From assembly GCA_027943335.1 (NCBI GenBank), contig BSBK01007026.1, forward strand, positions 1 to 64,000: DNA of 64,000 bases. Reading direction: 5' to 3'. The notes below the pieces were generated by a model that saw nothing but the letters and a program-made list of their open reading frames with translations, ran no database searches and was not told the origin of the DNA. A program made the position numbers and the translations under genes. Shown here piece by piece: positions 23,188 through 34,421 of this stretch. This stretch comes from Chamaecyparis obtusa. Its lineage: Eukaryota; Streptophyta; Pinopsida; Cupressales; Cupressaceae. The first letter of the stretch is position 1. Each line of letters opens with the position of its first letter.

Positions 23188-24405
23188 GTTCGTTTCCACT
23201 ACAGTCAGGTTCAGTTGAGTTGGGTGCTGAGCATTGTGGTGTGTTTGACTTGGTGGTGGTCTCTACTACTGATGGCACGGAGACTAGTGATGTTGTACCA
23301 GGGATCATGTTTGATGTTGGTGAGCCGGCAATTGGCTTGGTTCCTGTTTGTGATACTACTCCTTTGGAGGTGTCTTCGGAGGTAGTAGTTGGTTCGGGCT
23401 TGGTTAGTGATCAGTTGCAGTTAGTTCCATCGGGATTGCAGTCTGAGCCACTGACTGATATTGGCGCATTTTATCGACATTACACTATGAGGTATGCTCA
23501 TCAGTTTACTTTTGATCCATATGTTGATGAGATGATGATACGGAGATATACTTTGGGCTCTAGTGTTTGTCATCAGTTATGGGATGGTTTGATGCCACGA
23601 GATGAGAGTTGTGATGGGCATAACATGGCGATAGGCTATGCGGTCGATAGCTTGAGAGTACATGACTTTGAGCAGGAGTTTGGGATTGTTGCTTCAGTGG
23701 TTGTTATTGATTCTACTCCTTTGGCTATGACAACTCTTGACTTAGCTGGTGATCAGTCGCAGTGGGTTGTATCACCTGTGCATGGTGAGCTGTTGACCGA
23801 GGGTGGTTCTTTTTATCAGCATTATACTGCAAGGTATGTTCATCAGTTTGCATTTGATCCTTGCGTTGAGGAGTTGATGGCCGTCAGATTTGGTTTGGGT
23901 TCTAGTTCTTGCTATCTATCAAGTGATGACTATTCGCCATCAGCGGTGCATGGGAGTTATAGTTATGGGACAGTGGCCGGTGATCTGCAGAGTTGTGTTG
24001 ACTGCAGGAGTTGTACAGTGTGTGGATTTTCCATACTTGGTGCAGTTTCATTCGGGAGTGTTCACCACTGTTGCAGAGTTGGATTGTGCGCTCTGCGTAG
24101 GCCAGTGGGATGCGTTGATGGTATTTACTGTGTTGGCAGTTTGAGTTGTTTTTACTTGGGTTCTGATATTTTCAGAATTGGTGTCTCGTGGGTTCTTGAC
24201 TGTGGCAGTCATGGAGTTGGAGTTCAGTTGAGCAGTGGTTCACGATTCATTCATGGATTCCTCTTGGTTATATTGCAGAGGATATTGCAGGAGCTTGCGT
24301 TGGTTGACAGCAGTACAGTTCATGACTACATTTGGGATCCAGGTGGATTGATTGGTTTATTGCTCAATCATTGCTTGGGGACAAGCAATTTCAAGAAGGG
24401 CGGAC
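23184..24405 (+). pseudogene. Element A ORF 3' part with internal repeats, shifted frame
   Basis: Open in frame 3 from 23184 to beyond the polypurine tract, overlapping the previous frame's stop, so a frameshift probably separates them. Two internal repeats occur: FYRHYTMRYAHQFTFDP (about 23467) and FYQHYTARYVHQFAFDP (about 23809), each followed by a Glu/Met-rich helix and LGSS. The end carries a WDPGG motif near 24330. Element C has a matching WDPG at its own 3' end, so the C-terminus is a shared family feature. Confidence 0.55.
24370..24405 (+). promoter_or_regulatory. Stem-loop plus polypurine tract of element A
   Basis: ATTGCTT (24370-24376) pairs with AAGCAAT (24383-24389), followed by the purine tract TTCAAGAAGGGCGGAC up to the LTR start at 24406. 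Elements B and C have the same stem-loop at the same position. Confidence 0.75.
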
Positions 24406-24668
24406 TGTCATGTCCCCATTCTGGCTGACATCGTTTAGCATGCCGGATCAGTTTATCATAGGCTCTCGTAGACTGGTGGCGATGTGGAGAGAGTCATTTT
24501 GTAGATCAGTGGTCGTATTTGCTCTTGGAGAAGTGATTTAGAGCTTATTTTTATTATTATGAGTTATGCGGGCCCCACATGTTATAATTTTAAGTTGAGT
24601 TGCACTTTTTATTTTATAAAATTATATTATTATAAAAGTGCATTATAATGGGATTTTATAATGGATGC

Positions 24669-24710
24669 TTCTAGAAGTTCTTAGTAACTTCTCAAAAAGT
24701 GAATAAATAG
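24669..24710 (+). promoter_or_regulatory. Putative LTR promoter with HSE-like core
   Basis: TTCTAGAA (an nTTCnnGAAn heat-shock-element core) and a second GTTCTTAGTAACTTC palindromic stretch precede the TATA-like AATAAATAG by about 25 bp. The solo LTR at 46659-48407 keeps the same arrangement. The function is inferred. Confidence 0.4.
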
Positions 24711-24961
24711 GGGGCTTGGGCATTCATTTGGACAAGCTGATTTGAGGATTCTTCTACTTTTCCATATTGGAGCAATTTGTAGTCATTTGGTCTACAAATT
24801 TTCATTAGATCTTTGGGAACGAAAACTCCCTTGGATTTGCATAACTGAGGAAGTGAGATATCTTCTGAAGGGTTGCACATTGGAAGTGGTATTCAGCCAT
24901 TTCATGTTGAGCTTATTTGGAATCCTCAGATTTACCTGAGGGTTTGAGTTTTGGTTGCAAG

Positions 24962-25095
24962 AGGAAGAAAAAGCAGGTCCGAAAAAACAAAACGAAAAAG
25001 CGGATCCGAAAAAGTAGTCCGAAAAAGCAAATCCGAAAAAGCAGTTCGAAAAAGCAGACCCGAAAAAGCAGTCCGAAAAAGCAGACCTGAAAAAT
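24962..25095. repeat. Short tandem repeat CCGAAAAAGCAG
   Basis: About eight degenerate copies of a 12-18 bp unit (CCGAAAAAGCAG with GATCC, GACCC or GTCC interspersed) inside the right LTR. The corresponding left-LTR segment is lost. Confidence 0.85.
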
Positions 25096-25988
25096 TGATA
25101 TTGAGGGTTTGCAATTGTTTGGAATAAGGGTTTGAATTCATCATTTGCGTTGATGAATTATTTTGGCAAAGATTGAAGACAATTTGGCACATTTTCAGAC
25201 ATTCCATACTAGGGCCTAAGACTCATATTTTCACTCATATCTCTCAAATCATTTGGAGATCGATTTTATGCTTTGGGGCGGATTTGGTGTGTTTGGCAGC
25301 GGTCTTCATCAGTCTACATCAGCAGCAAAAGGGTGCATCAAATTCAGGTTCCAAATTTACTATTTTTTGGTAAATAACAGTCATAGCAATTCTCAGAATT
25401 GGGTCTCTGTTTGCAGTCCAGATTTAGTCCAGATCTGGTCACTGTCATTAGCCTTAGGAATTGCAAGTTATTGTGTTTGAAAAAAGGGTAAATCTCTGTT
25501 ATAGACAGTCCATATATTTGCTCAAAGAATAGTCTACAAAATCAGTCATCCATTGCATTGTAATCTGAATATGACTGTCACATGTCTGAAAATGGTCATT
25601 TGAAATTATACATTGTGGTTGGGTTGTTATAGTTGCAATTACCTTGGTTAGGGCATGGTCAAGGCATGGTGAAAAGATCATAGCATTGTAATCTGATTAT
25701 TACATGTCACAGTTATATATACTCTGAGAATTGTAATCAGAATTGGAAGAAGTTCTTGATATGTTAGTATTGAGTTCTTGCATTGTTTAGAGATTCATTG
25801 TTGCTCATTGTATTACATTACACTATTGGTATTGTTATCTCAATTGCATTTGGTGCCCAAAACAAAATACACATTGAAACACATCATCACAACCTAAACA
25901 ATTCAGTTGCGTGCCAAGTGTTTGACGAAATCACAGTCCAGCAATAGTGGTTTTTAGTGGCCTTTATAGTAAGGGTCATTACAGATGG

Positions 25989-26895
25989 GCAGCCCTCTGA
26001 TTTCAGAATCACAAGGGTGGAACTAGGAAAGCAGACACTTTTGAGTTGCCAACAGGATGCTCAAGACGCTGTCATGCAACTCTCACAAAGAAATGACCAG
26101 CTTTGGGAGAAAAAAAATAAATTGAAGGAGGAGAATGCACGGTTGCTCGAAGTCATCAGTATGATGAACAATTCCCAAAATGTTGTTCCTATTTCAGTTT
26201 CACATCCTGAAGATTATGATAGACGTCATAAGAAGGCAAAGGCAGTTGATGAATGGTGTGCACAGATTAAGACACAGGGTACACAAGTGATTGAAGATTC
26301 ATTGGAAGTCTTGAGGCACATACGCATCACTGCTAATGAAATAAGGGAACTTATTTCATCTTTCCATCAGCAGCTGGGAGTTCTGATTGATGATCTAAAT
26401 GTGTGGAAAACTTTACAAGAACTTGACCTCAAAAAGTTGTGCCAGCTTGAAGTTATCTCTTCTGTTGATTCATACTTCGAGTCTCTTGATTTGATGGTTA
26501 ATAAGGAGAGAGTCTTGGGTAAGTTGATCACAGATTTACAAGCAGTTTTGAACTCATGGGATGAACAAGAATGTCACATGATAAAGGAGTTCGAGAAATT
26601 GTCCTGTGAGGTTTCTTCAAAGGATGGTGAGCTGATCGAAGAAGGGATTGTGATGGCAAGGTTCTTGGAAATGGTTCACTTTCACTTAGATACAGATGAG
26701 TTCAGTCCTGCTGCTTTTGATTCGTTTATGGAATGTAAAATATCCTTAAATCACCTTCAGAGACAAGTGACTGGGTACACCAAATCTCATATTTTGCGCA
26801 AGGCTATTGCAGTTGCTCGTCACACAGGTGCACCAGATCTAGCCATGATACATGAGTCTCTACGCAAGTTTGAGGCTTATGTAAATACCCTTTGA
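25989..26895 (+). pseudogene. Large unknown ORF, 3' part, after element A
   Basis: Continues the ORF of 16938-19524. Removing element A and one GATGG copy joins the two parts in frame (…SEDG then QPSDF…). This half has about 300 codons and is open to TGA 26893. It is mostly helical and contains a probable coiled coil (NDQLWEKKNKLKEENARLLE, about 26088-26150) plus further Leu-rich helices. No family was recognised. The start codon predicted at 25957 lies inside the LTR end and is not real. Confidence 0.7.
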
Positions 26896-27139
26896 TGTAT
26901 TTTCCTAAGTGTCTGGGACACTTTTTCCTTGTTTTATAGTATGTTTGACAGATTACATGTAGTTCATGTAATGGTTGTAAATACAGGAAAACATATTCTT
27001 GTATACAAGAATTATGTAATCATGTTGCAAGTGCTTTAGGCCTTGTGACATTGAATAAGTCAAAGTAGTTAGTTTGTTGAATAAGTCAAAGTGGTTAAGG
27101 GTTTCCCCTTTTCTCTCCACTTTTCTCTCTTCTATTTTC

Positions 27140-27155
27140 CTATATAAAGAAGAGA
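27140..27155 (+). promoter_or_regulatory. TATA-box-like sequence
   Basis: CCTATATAAAGAAGAG after a C/T-rich stretch, as in LTR or gene core promoters. No attached gene is evident; it may belong to the 3' LTR of the outer element. Confidence 0.4.
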
Positions 27156-28105
27156 GTTCTTTGTAAATATTTTCATCTTTTGTTGAAGCAAGTAAGGCTA
27201 TATTTGAGAGCTTAGGTGATGAAAACTTTGTGTTTCATTGTATGAGTTATCAAAAGTGAATAAAAGAAGCAAGATTCTTCAGACTTTGTGTTGTAGATCT
27301 TGAGATTGAATGGTGTTTTCTTATGTTGCATTGTTCAATCTTTCTTAAGTTCATTTCTAAAGCTAAGCTTGTATACATCATTGGAGGTTTCAATTCATCT
27401 TCTGAGAGACTTTGAGCTACAGGAGGGGAATTGCTATAATAGTAGTGGCTGCAAATACTGGGAGTTGAAGACTTTGAACTTCAATTTTAAGTATTTTTCT
27501 TTTATTTTCATGATTACTAGTGAGAGACTTTGAGCCTCACTATTAGTTCTCATTATAGGATTAATCACAAGAGACTTTGGGCCCTTGTTATTAATTCACC
27601 AGATATATTAGTAACTGCTGCCTTAGGAGTTGTTCTTACGTCAATTGCTAAGTCACCGGTATTATCGTAGCACTAGGTAATCTTTGTAGAATTTATAAGT
27701 TGTGTTTATCTGCAGATCTTTTCCCTGAAAAAAGAGGAAAAGATTAGAAGTATCATCCTTATTCCATTTCAGCTGAAATCCTGTTGAAGCCACCTACAGT
27801 AAGAAGGGAGCCTCCCCTATTGCTGAGAGGAGAGATTTATCTCATTACACCATTGTCTAAAATCACAATTTTGTAAGGTGTAGTCTTAGTAGCTTACAAA
27901 ATTTTTAGCCAACATTCTATAAGATCGTCTTCTCTCTATTTTGTCGTCTCAAAGAACTTCACACATTATAGGTGACTGTGCTTATCTTTCTTAGAACCAT
28001 GGTCACCATATCTCCTTTTTCTCAGTTGTTTTTGACAAACAGCTTTGCCCTTTTTTTAATCTCATTATTCTTATAAGCATATTTATAATCTTCATCAGAA
28101 GCTTA

Positions 28106-28117
28106 CCCTGATACCAC
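28106..28117 (-). other. PBS-like site on minus strand
   Basis: On the minus strand this reads GTGGTATCAGGG, two bases from the iMet-type PBS, and follows GTCGACAACA, a plausible LTR end. It would place a minus-strand LTR starting at 28119 and running right. No second LTR was found. Confidence 0.4.
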
Positions 28118-28118
28118 T

Positions 28119-30107
28119 GTTGTCGACTTAGCTTGATGAAAGCTTGTTTCATTATGATTGAATTTGTCTCCTTTTCTTAGGACTTTCATTATTCATTTTG
28201 CAAAAGGATGTTATCCTTATAGCCCTCTGCATGCTTGTAAGCTCCTAGTCTCTTATGTTGGTCTTCATGACTGTTTCAGATTTTGTCCTTCTTTGCTGAC
28301 TATAACTTAGGGGAAGCCTTTCCATAGTCTTGTCAATGTGCATTTTGTCCCATGTTGAATATGGACCCTTTATACAGAATTTGGGGATTGGTTCTGCACT
28401 CTCTATGACTCATTATGTTCACTAGAACCTTGCCTATGGTATGTGGAAAAGCCATCCCCTTTTTGTGTCATTTGGAAATGATAGTAAAAATTTAGGATGA
28501 TCCTTTCATTATAATGTGATATCCCTATTTCCTTTTCCCTTAAATTCTCCTTTTTTGATGGGTGTCATTATGCAAATCATTAATCTTTTATCTTCTTACT
28601 GTTAGCATGCTTATCTTCTTGCTGTCATGGACTATTATGCTGGCACTTTACTTCGTCTAATGTCTATCAGTGCCCTTTACCCTTGCATTCCTATGTTCAT
28701 GCATTATATCCTCTTGGGTTTTTGAGCTTTATCATTAGGTTTTGCTATGAATAGCGACTTTTGTTCCCTTTAAGTAGTATTCAGGCTTGTTGTCATTGTT
28801 GACTGTCCTATTGCTTCTTTAGGACTGTCCTACTACAAGACTTAACCACACACACCCTGCTACGGACTGATATAATAGTGTTACTTTTCCTCAACATCTT
28901 CAACACAGCTGCATCAAAATCACTGTAGAACCTGTTAATGAACATAACCTCTTCAGCTTTTTGGAGCAGAAATTTGTGATAGTAATCCAATTGATGATGT
29001 GCAGATGCATTGTTTTTTGGTTGGTCCTCTTAAATTGGTTGACTTCCATCTCCATCTGAGCCTTCTCAAGTTCTTTGTTCTTACACTGCCTATTGATGAG
29101 TGTATTGTTGGTAATGGCATTGGGCAAAACAAAGCTTGCCAACAATTTTAAACTAAATGCAAAAACTTAACACTATCATGCAATGCATATTGCTCTACCA
29201 TATGCTTATCTTGCTCAATCCTTTCACTATCCTCAAATTCCCTGTGCTCCCTTTGGCCCCTGTCATCAGTTTTGTGATCATACATAATTTAAAATATTTT
29301 AGGATAAAGATCACATGATGTACAAACCTGGATATTATTTTTGATGCAATTTCATAGGACTGTATCCAAGTCTTCTATCTGTCTTTGGAGTCCTATATTC
29401 ATATGACTGTCTTGTTGAAGTACCATGGCTCTTTGAAATCTTCATATGACCACTGTGACAGCCATTGCACTGGCACCTTGATTCTTTAGCATCTCTTCCT
29501 TTTCTCTTGCTCGTATTGGCAAGTTTTCTATCTTTAGATGGGACTTCTTTACATTGTCTATCACTTCTCTTCAGAGCACTGCCCTGTTTATCCTTTGTTT
29601 ATTTGAATATTGCTTTCTTTTGCTTGACTATCTTGATCATTATCCCCTATTCTTGTCATTATTTTTAGAGAAATATGTCCTCACAGATCTTCACTGTGGT
29701 TTAAAGGGATTATCCTCTTTATTCTTAGGTCTGTTCCTTTATGTCTCATACCTTTCCAGAGGACTGTTCACAGCTCTTCTTCCCCTCTAATGAAACCGTG
29801 AAGCTTAATGTATGGAAAGTATGACATAGTCGATAGAAGTAGAATCATCATGGCCATGGATTTCTGTCCAGGTCATGTCTACCCCAAAATATTGAATTTT
29901 TTAAGGTTCATAACGTTAGACCGTTCCGTCTTTTAATAGGTGTCCATGACTTCACAATGAAAGAATTATTTGGACTATGCATACTTGCAAGGCTAGATGC
30001 TGAAGCATTTCTTTCACAGCTACAAGGAAAACCTTGAATTGTATTTCAAACCAATAGGCAAGTTCATTTGGCTGCCCTTCTAGACTTAATCATGTATTAT
30101 TCCTACA
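28119..30107. other. T/C-rich region, possibly a worn LTR
   Basis: No recognisable gene. Frames such as 28808-28990 minus have no known domain. CTGTCAT words and T/C-rich composition recall 13.9-14.6 kb and 58.6-61.7 kb. If the PBS-like site at 28106 is real, this would be the LTR of a minus-strand element. Confidence 0.35.
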
Positions 30108-30309
30108 ATCTTTATGCTTCTGGATACTGATCGTGTAAGAATTTTTAAGTCAACGTTCTGGGTCACACTTTGTGAACCATCATCAGGACAAAAGAGAGCT
30201 TAATTTTCATCTCCTTAAGCTCTCTTTTGTCCCGACGATGGTTCATAGAGTGTCACCCAAAACGTTGACTAAAAAATCCTTAACAATCAGTATCCAGAAG
30301 CATAAAGAT
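30108..30309. repeat. Foldback (MITE-like) inverted repeat
   Basis: Arms 30108-30203 and 30215-30309 are near-perfect reverse complements (for example TTATGCTTCTGGATACTGAT against ATCAGTATCCAGAAGCATAA). An 11-bp loop separates them. It has no coding. No clear target duplication was seen, so it could be a palindromic MITE or a local inverted duplication. Confidence 0.85.
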
Positions 30310-30469
30310 CATATCGTTATGGATCATGGAAACCTGCTAGCACTTATGTATTATTCCTTTTGTCTCTAGGATGATGCATACCAAAACACATAATATGAGC
30401 AAATCGTTTGTGTAATCTTCCTCTTTTTGTTAATAAGGCAGTTTTTTTTAGAATAATGCAAGGTGTTAA

Positions 30470-32965
30470 TGTTGCCCAAAAAATTCCTTGTCTTTCATTT
30501 TCGGCCACAACCCTGTTTTACCAAGTGAAACGCTCAAAGTGTCAAAAACGCAGTGTGTTTTCCACCTCTCGGCTCTGAAAGTTTGGTGTGTTTTCGGCCT
30601 TTTCTCGAAAACCCTCTGTGTTTTCAACACCCTCTGTGTTTTGACCCTAAGCGCGCAACTCCGACGGGCGGGTCCCAATGCCTAAAACCGTGCCAGTGTA
30701 GCAAAAGATCCGACGGCTGTCGCATGATCGCATGGGATCTCCCGATCCCATGAGAACACGCGACAGTCGTTGATGCGATATCTCCGATCGACGGTCAATC
30801 GGTGTTTCACGGTTCGGTGGATGGTACTGTTAGCGGTTCGGTGGCTGGCATCATGCGGTTAGTCGCATGATCGCATGGGCTCTTCCGAGCCCATGCGACC
30901 ATGCGGCAAACCATTAGCGTTTTCGGTGGGGGTGGCTCACGGTTTGACTAGCGATTCGTGGGGCCCGGGATCTCTGTATTGGCGCAAGTGCGAGGAGATC
31001 CGACGGTGGTCGTATGATCTCATGGGATCTTCCGATCCCATGCGATCATGCGACAACCGTTAGATGGGAATCTTGCGGATGCGGTGGGTCCTGTGCCAAG
31101 GTGTTCGCTGAGGTGGCGGTCGGACCGAATGGGGGAGTGACACTTGGCTGCACGGTTGCGCGGTTGGAGGTGGGCCTAGTTCTATGTGCAGTCGGCAGAG
31201 GTTCTTGCGGGCCCGATAACATGGGTCCCGTGGATTCAAAATCTACGGTGGTCGCATATTCGCATGGGATCTCTCGATCCCATGCGATCACGCGACCATC
31301 GTCGGATCCTCTGCATTTTTTCGGTGGGGTTTTCGTGGGTCCGGTCGAGGTGGTCGGCCTCGGTTCGGCCGCATGGCAAGACATGACGCGTGGCGGATCT
31401 TGTGGGCCCGAGCATTTTTGAGGAGTGGTGGTGTTTTCAAAGAGATGTCGCATAATTGCATGTAGGCCTTTCGGCCCATGTGATCATGCGACCGTTGATT
31501 TTTTCAGGCCGTGTGGTCGGCTCTTGTTGTGACACGTGGCGGGGTTTGGCAAGTTTGATATCTAGCGGGTCCCGAGCAATGCTTTTGTGGCAGCAGCAGC
31601 AAGGCAATTTCCAAGGGGATGTCGCATGATTGCATAAAGGCCTTTCGGCCCATGCGATCATGCGACCGTTGGCATTTTCGAAGGGTGGAGGCAAGTTTTT
31701 GAAAGCTTGTTGCATGATCGCATAAAGGCCTTTCGGCCCATGCGATCATGCGACCATCGCTTGGTCAAGTAGATATAGCCTGTTTTGGCGGACTCTCTTC
31801 CAAGGTAGACGTTGCGAGTGTGGGTAGTTCAAAAACTTATGTCACCAGGGCGGTTGCAGTTGAGGAATTTGTTGAGATCTTTTAGGCAGCTGTTTCTCGA
31901 TCTTTTCCGGTATCTGATCGGATTTGAGCATTCATGGCAGTGGGCTTGCAGGGGGGTAGATGGATCAAAGTTGTTGATCTGCAGGCATGGGCACGCAAAG
32001 AAAAGATATCTAATCGGCTATGATTTTGCAGAGAGGCATTTATGATTAGAGGTGACCGTTTTTAGGGCCAGATTATTATATTGCAGGTTTATGTAGCCCT
32101 AAAAGTTTTTTTGTTTCCTGCCTGCGTGCAGGGTTGTATATATTGTTTTTTGGAGCTAGTAGTGCTCAGAATGAACATTTTGTAAAAAAGAGAAGCTATT
32201 TTCTTAAAAATCCATTTTTAGCATTTCTTCCTGCTCTCTGGTTTTCCCACATTTTGTAAGTTCTCATTGATAATGCAGATTTGCAAAGTATTTTGTGACA
32301 TGTTTTTCCTGTCCTTATGCTTTCCTGTTGGCTTATCTCTTATTGGATTGAGTTTATGAATGCTTTCAGTGGTATTTTAGGTTCCCTGATTCCTCTCACT
32401 TTCTGTAGCTGTGTGTGTTATTGTGTTTGATCTGATTTAGATGTTTTGTGGGTATATTTCAGCCTCTAACAGTCTTGTCTCAATCCTGCACCAAGCTATA
32501 GGAGTGAATGTCTGTTTGCAGGTCATGGATTGATGTCTAATCCTGAGAGCTTTGTTGTTGTCAAAGAATCTTTCTCTTTCCCTGAACAACCTCTTTTGTT
32601 TGCAGACCCCTCCATGAAACACTTATGCAAGCGTATTCAGTAAGTTGTAATCTCCTAGACCTATTTCTGTCACTGGTTTCATCCCTCTATACTGAGATCC
32701 AAACCCTAGTTCGGTGCATCACCTGGTAGGATAGATTTGCTTTCTGTCATTTCCCTTCCATGCATTCCTTCTATCCCTTTCCCTCAAAAATTTACTTTCC
32801 TGTTAAGAGCAAATCAGGGTGATTATCCAAGAGGAACCAGCCTAGAATCTGGAGGTCTCATCTCAGTTAGCAAAAGGTCCCACAACCTTGAGATGATTCC
32901 CTTGTTATACTGAGTTCTCAAGACTACGAGAGCTTGAACTAAGGGTGCAAATTCAGTGTATAACA
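30470..32965 (+). repeat. 5' LTR of gypsy element
   Basis: 2496 bp, TGTTGCCC to GTATAACA. It is GC-rich in its first half, with seven hairpins at 30717-31754, and AT-richer afterwards. The right LTR is collinear, with scattered, mainly transition differences and short indels. Confidence 0.95.
30717..31754. repeat. Seven-hairpin array in left LTR
   Basis: Seven ~46-58 bp inverted repeats at about 30717-30766, 30862-30907, 31004-31059, 31246-31301, 31447-31492, 31621-31666 and 31709-31754. Most open with a form of GTCGCATGATCGCATGGG and close with its reverse complement. The inner stem varies: GGATCT/GATCC in hairpins 1, 3 and 4; GGCTCT/GAGCC in 2; AGGCC/GGCC in 5-7. Pairing is kept in each. 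Confidence 0.9.
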
Positions 32966-32969
32966 TTTC

Positions 32970-32987
32970 TGACACGCCCGGTGGGAC
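32970..32987 (+). other. Probable primer-binding site of gypsy element
   Basis: TGACACGCCCGGTGGGAC begins four bases after the LTR end, the usual place for a PBS. The tRNA was not identified. A second tRNA-like stretch, TGGCGACTCCACTGG (about 33078), lies 113 bp inside and resembles PBSs of other gypsy lineages. Confidence 0.55.
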
Positions 32988-33126
32988 AACAAAGAAGTTC
33001 ATTTGTTGAAATTGTGTCATCTCTGATATACAAATTGCATAATACAGGCCTTTAGAGGTTGTTCTATCAAGTATATCTGGCGACTCCACTGGTTTCAAAG
33101 ATTCAGGCCAACCTTGTTTAAGGTTT

Positions 33127-34407
33127 ATGAGAAAGATTGAGACTAGAAACTCAAAGCCTGTTGAATTTTCAGAGTTACCCTTGAAAAGAGGCTACAAAGG
33201 CAGGTCAACTCAGAGAGAATCTCCTACAAGAAGAGTCCAATCTACACCTCCTGATACTTCAGAGAGGAGACCCCTCCTCTTTCATTTCAGAAGAAGAGGC
33301 AGATCTCTGACCAGAGATCTAGAAGAGGAAGGAAATTCAAGTCTAGCAAATACAGCTCATACAGTTGTTAATCTTCAGGGTACACCTCCTACAATGGCTA
33401 GAAATTTCGCCTTTGCACCTTTCAATCAGGGGAGCCCCTTAAATTTTGCAGTGCATCATGATGTACCCTTGGTGGCATTAAAGAGTATACCTGATTTCAC
33501 AAGGGAGGGACAGACGACAGCCTTTGAGCACATAAGAGATGTGACCACCGTCTGTAGCATACACCACATTACCCAAGAAGATGTGGCCACCAAATTATTA
33601 GCAGCATCTCTGCAAGGTAAGGCTCTAGAATGGTTTAGAACTTTAACTATTGGTTCTATTACTTCATGGGATGAATTAGGGGATGCATTAAGCAAACATT
33701 TTGAGGATAAATCAGATAATTTGTCTTTGGTTGAGCAATTAACAACTATAAAGAGAGACCCTCAAGAGCAAATGACAGACTATAATAGTAGATTCCTTAA
33801 AACATGGAATAGAATCCCAGTCTCTGTAAGGCCATTAGCTGACCATGCCTTCCTATACTACTTGCAAAGTCTAAATAGCCAAATTTCTGTCATGATCCAG
33901 TCTATGGGTGGTACCACTTTACCCCAAGCCTTTGACACTGCTGTCAAGGCTGAAAATTGTTTGATCCAAGCAGGCATGATACAGATAAGACCTCCTATGC
34001 CTATCTTCCCTACTCTTCAGCCCATTGCGCCTGCACAGGTACTCCCATTTACCCTTATTCCCACAATAACAACACCTCAAGCTAGTACCAGTGGTCAAGA
34101 ACATGCTGCAGCAAATTTCTCCCAAGAGTTGCAAGAGGTGAGGAGTAGTCAGCAAACTAGTATGCAAGAAATGACAAACTTGCTGCAGACTCTAACCAAA
34201 GAGGTCACAAAATTGAAGAAACAAAACCAAGGCATCAGGCCACCCTTCCAATCACAAGGCCAAAGTCCTAATCAGCAATACCAAAATCAAGGACAGCCTT
34301 ATCAACAAAAAATAGGCCACCATATCAAGGAGGCTATCAAGGGCAAAGACAAAGCTTTAACCAAAGGCCATTCCAACCGTATAACCCTGCACCTCTTAAT
34401 TTTGTAA
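33127..34407 (+). pseudogene. gag: gag of gypsy element
   Basis: 426 codons with the Retrotrans_gag fold region at residues ~90-290: KALEWFRTLTIGSITSWDEL, then LTTIKRDPQEQMTDYNSRFL and KAENCLIQAG near the end, as in Tat/Athila capsids. A basic Arg/Ser-rich N-terminus and a Gln-rich C-terminus flank it. A run of six A at 34307-34312 appears to have gained or lost a base: the natural continuation (PYQGGYQGQR…) is in the frame used by 34422-35120. Gag packages element RNA in virus-like particles. Confidence 0.9.
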
Positions 34408-34421
34408 ATCCAGTCAGGGAT

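Larger units (their letters stand above)
19525..25983 (+). mobile_element. Element A: LTR element with PDS5-like ORF
   Basis: Complete by its ends: 5' LTR 19525-20363, PBS at 20365, internal ORFs, polypurine tract 24390-24405, and 3' LTR 24406-25983. The identical 5-bp target GATGG stands at 19520-19524 and 25984-25988. Both LTRs run TGTCATGTCC to TCATTACA. No protease, RT or integrase is present, so it is non-autonomous. The interior (about 4 kb) carries a PDS5-like HEAT-repeat ORF and a long Ser/Asp-rich tail. The two LTRs differ grossly: the right is 1578 bp, the left 839 bp with inverted segments. Confidence 0.9.
24406..25983 (+). repeat. 3' LTR of element A
   Basis: 1578 bp, TGTCATGTCC to GGGTCATTACA. 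It contains TTCTAGAAG (24669-24677) and a TATA-like GAATAAATAG at 24701-24710, then a ~15-bp tandem repeat. GATGG target copy follows at 25984-25988. Confidence 0.9.
26896..28118. other. 3' flank of the large ORF, no gene
   Basis: No coding. It contains a TATA box (CCTATATAAAGAAGAG, 27140-27155) and purine-rich stretches near 27420, 27725 and 27800 that could be polypurine tracts of an older element. No matching LTR copy was found upstream. Confidence 0.4.
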
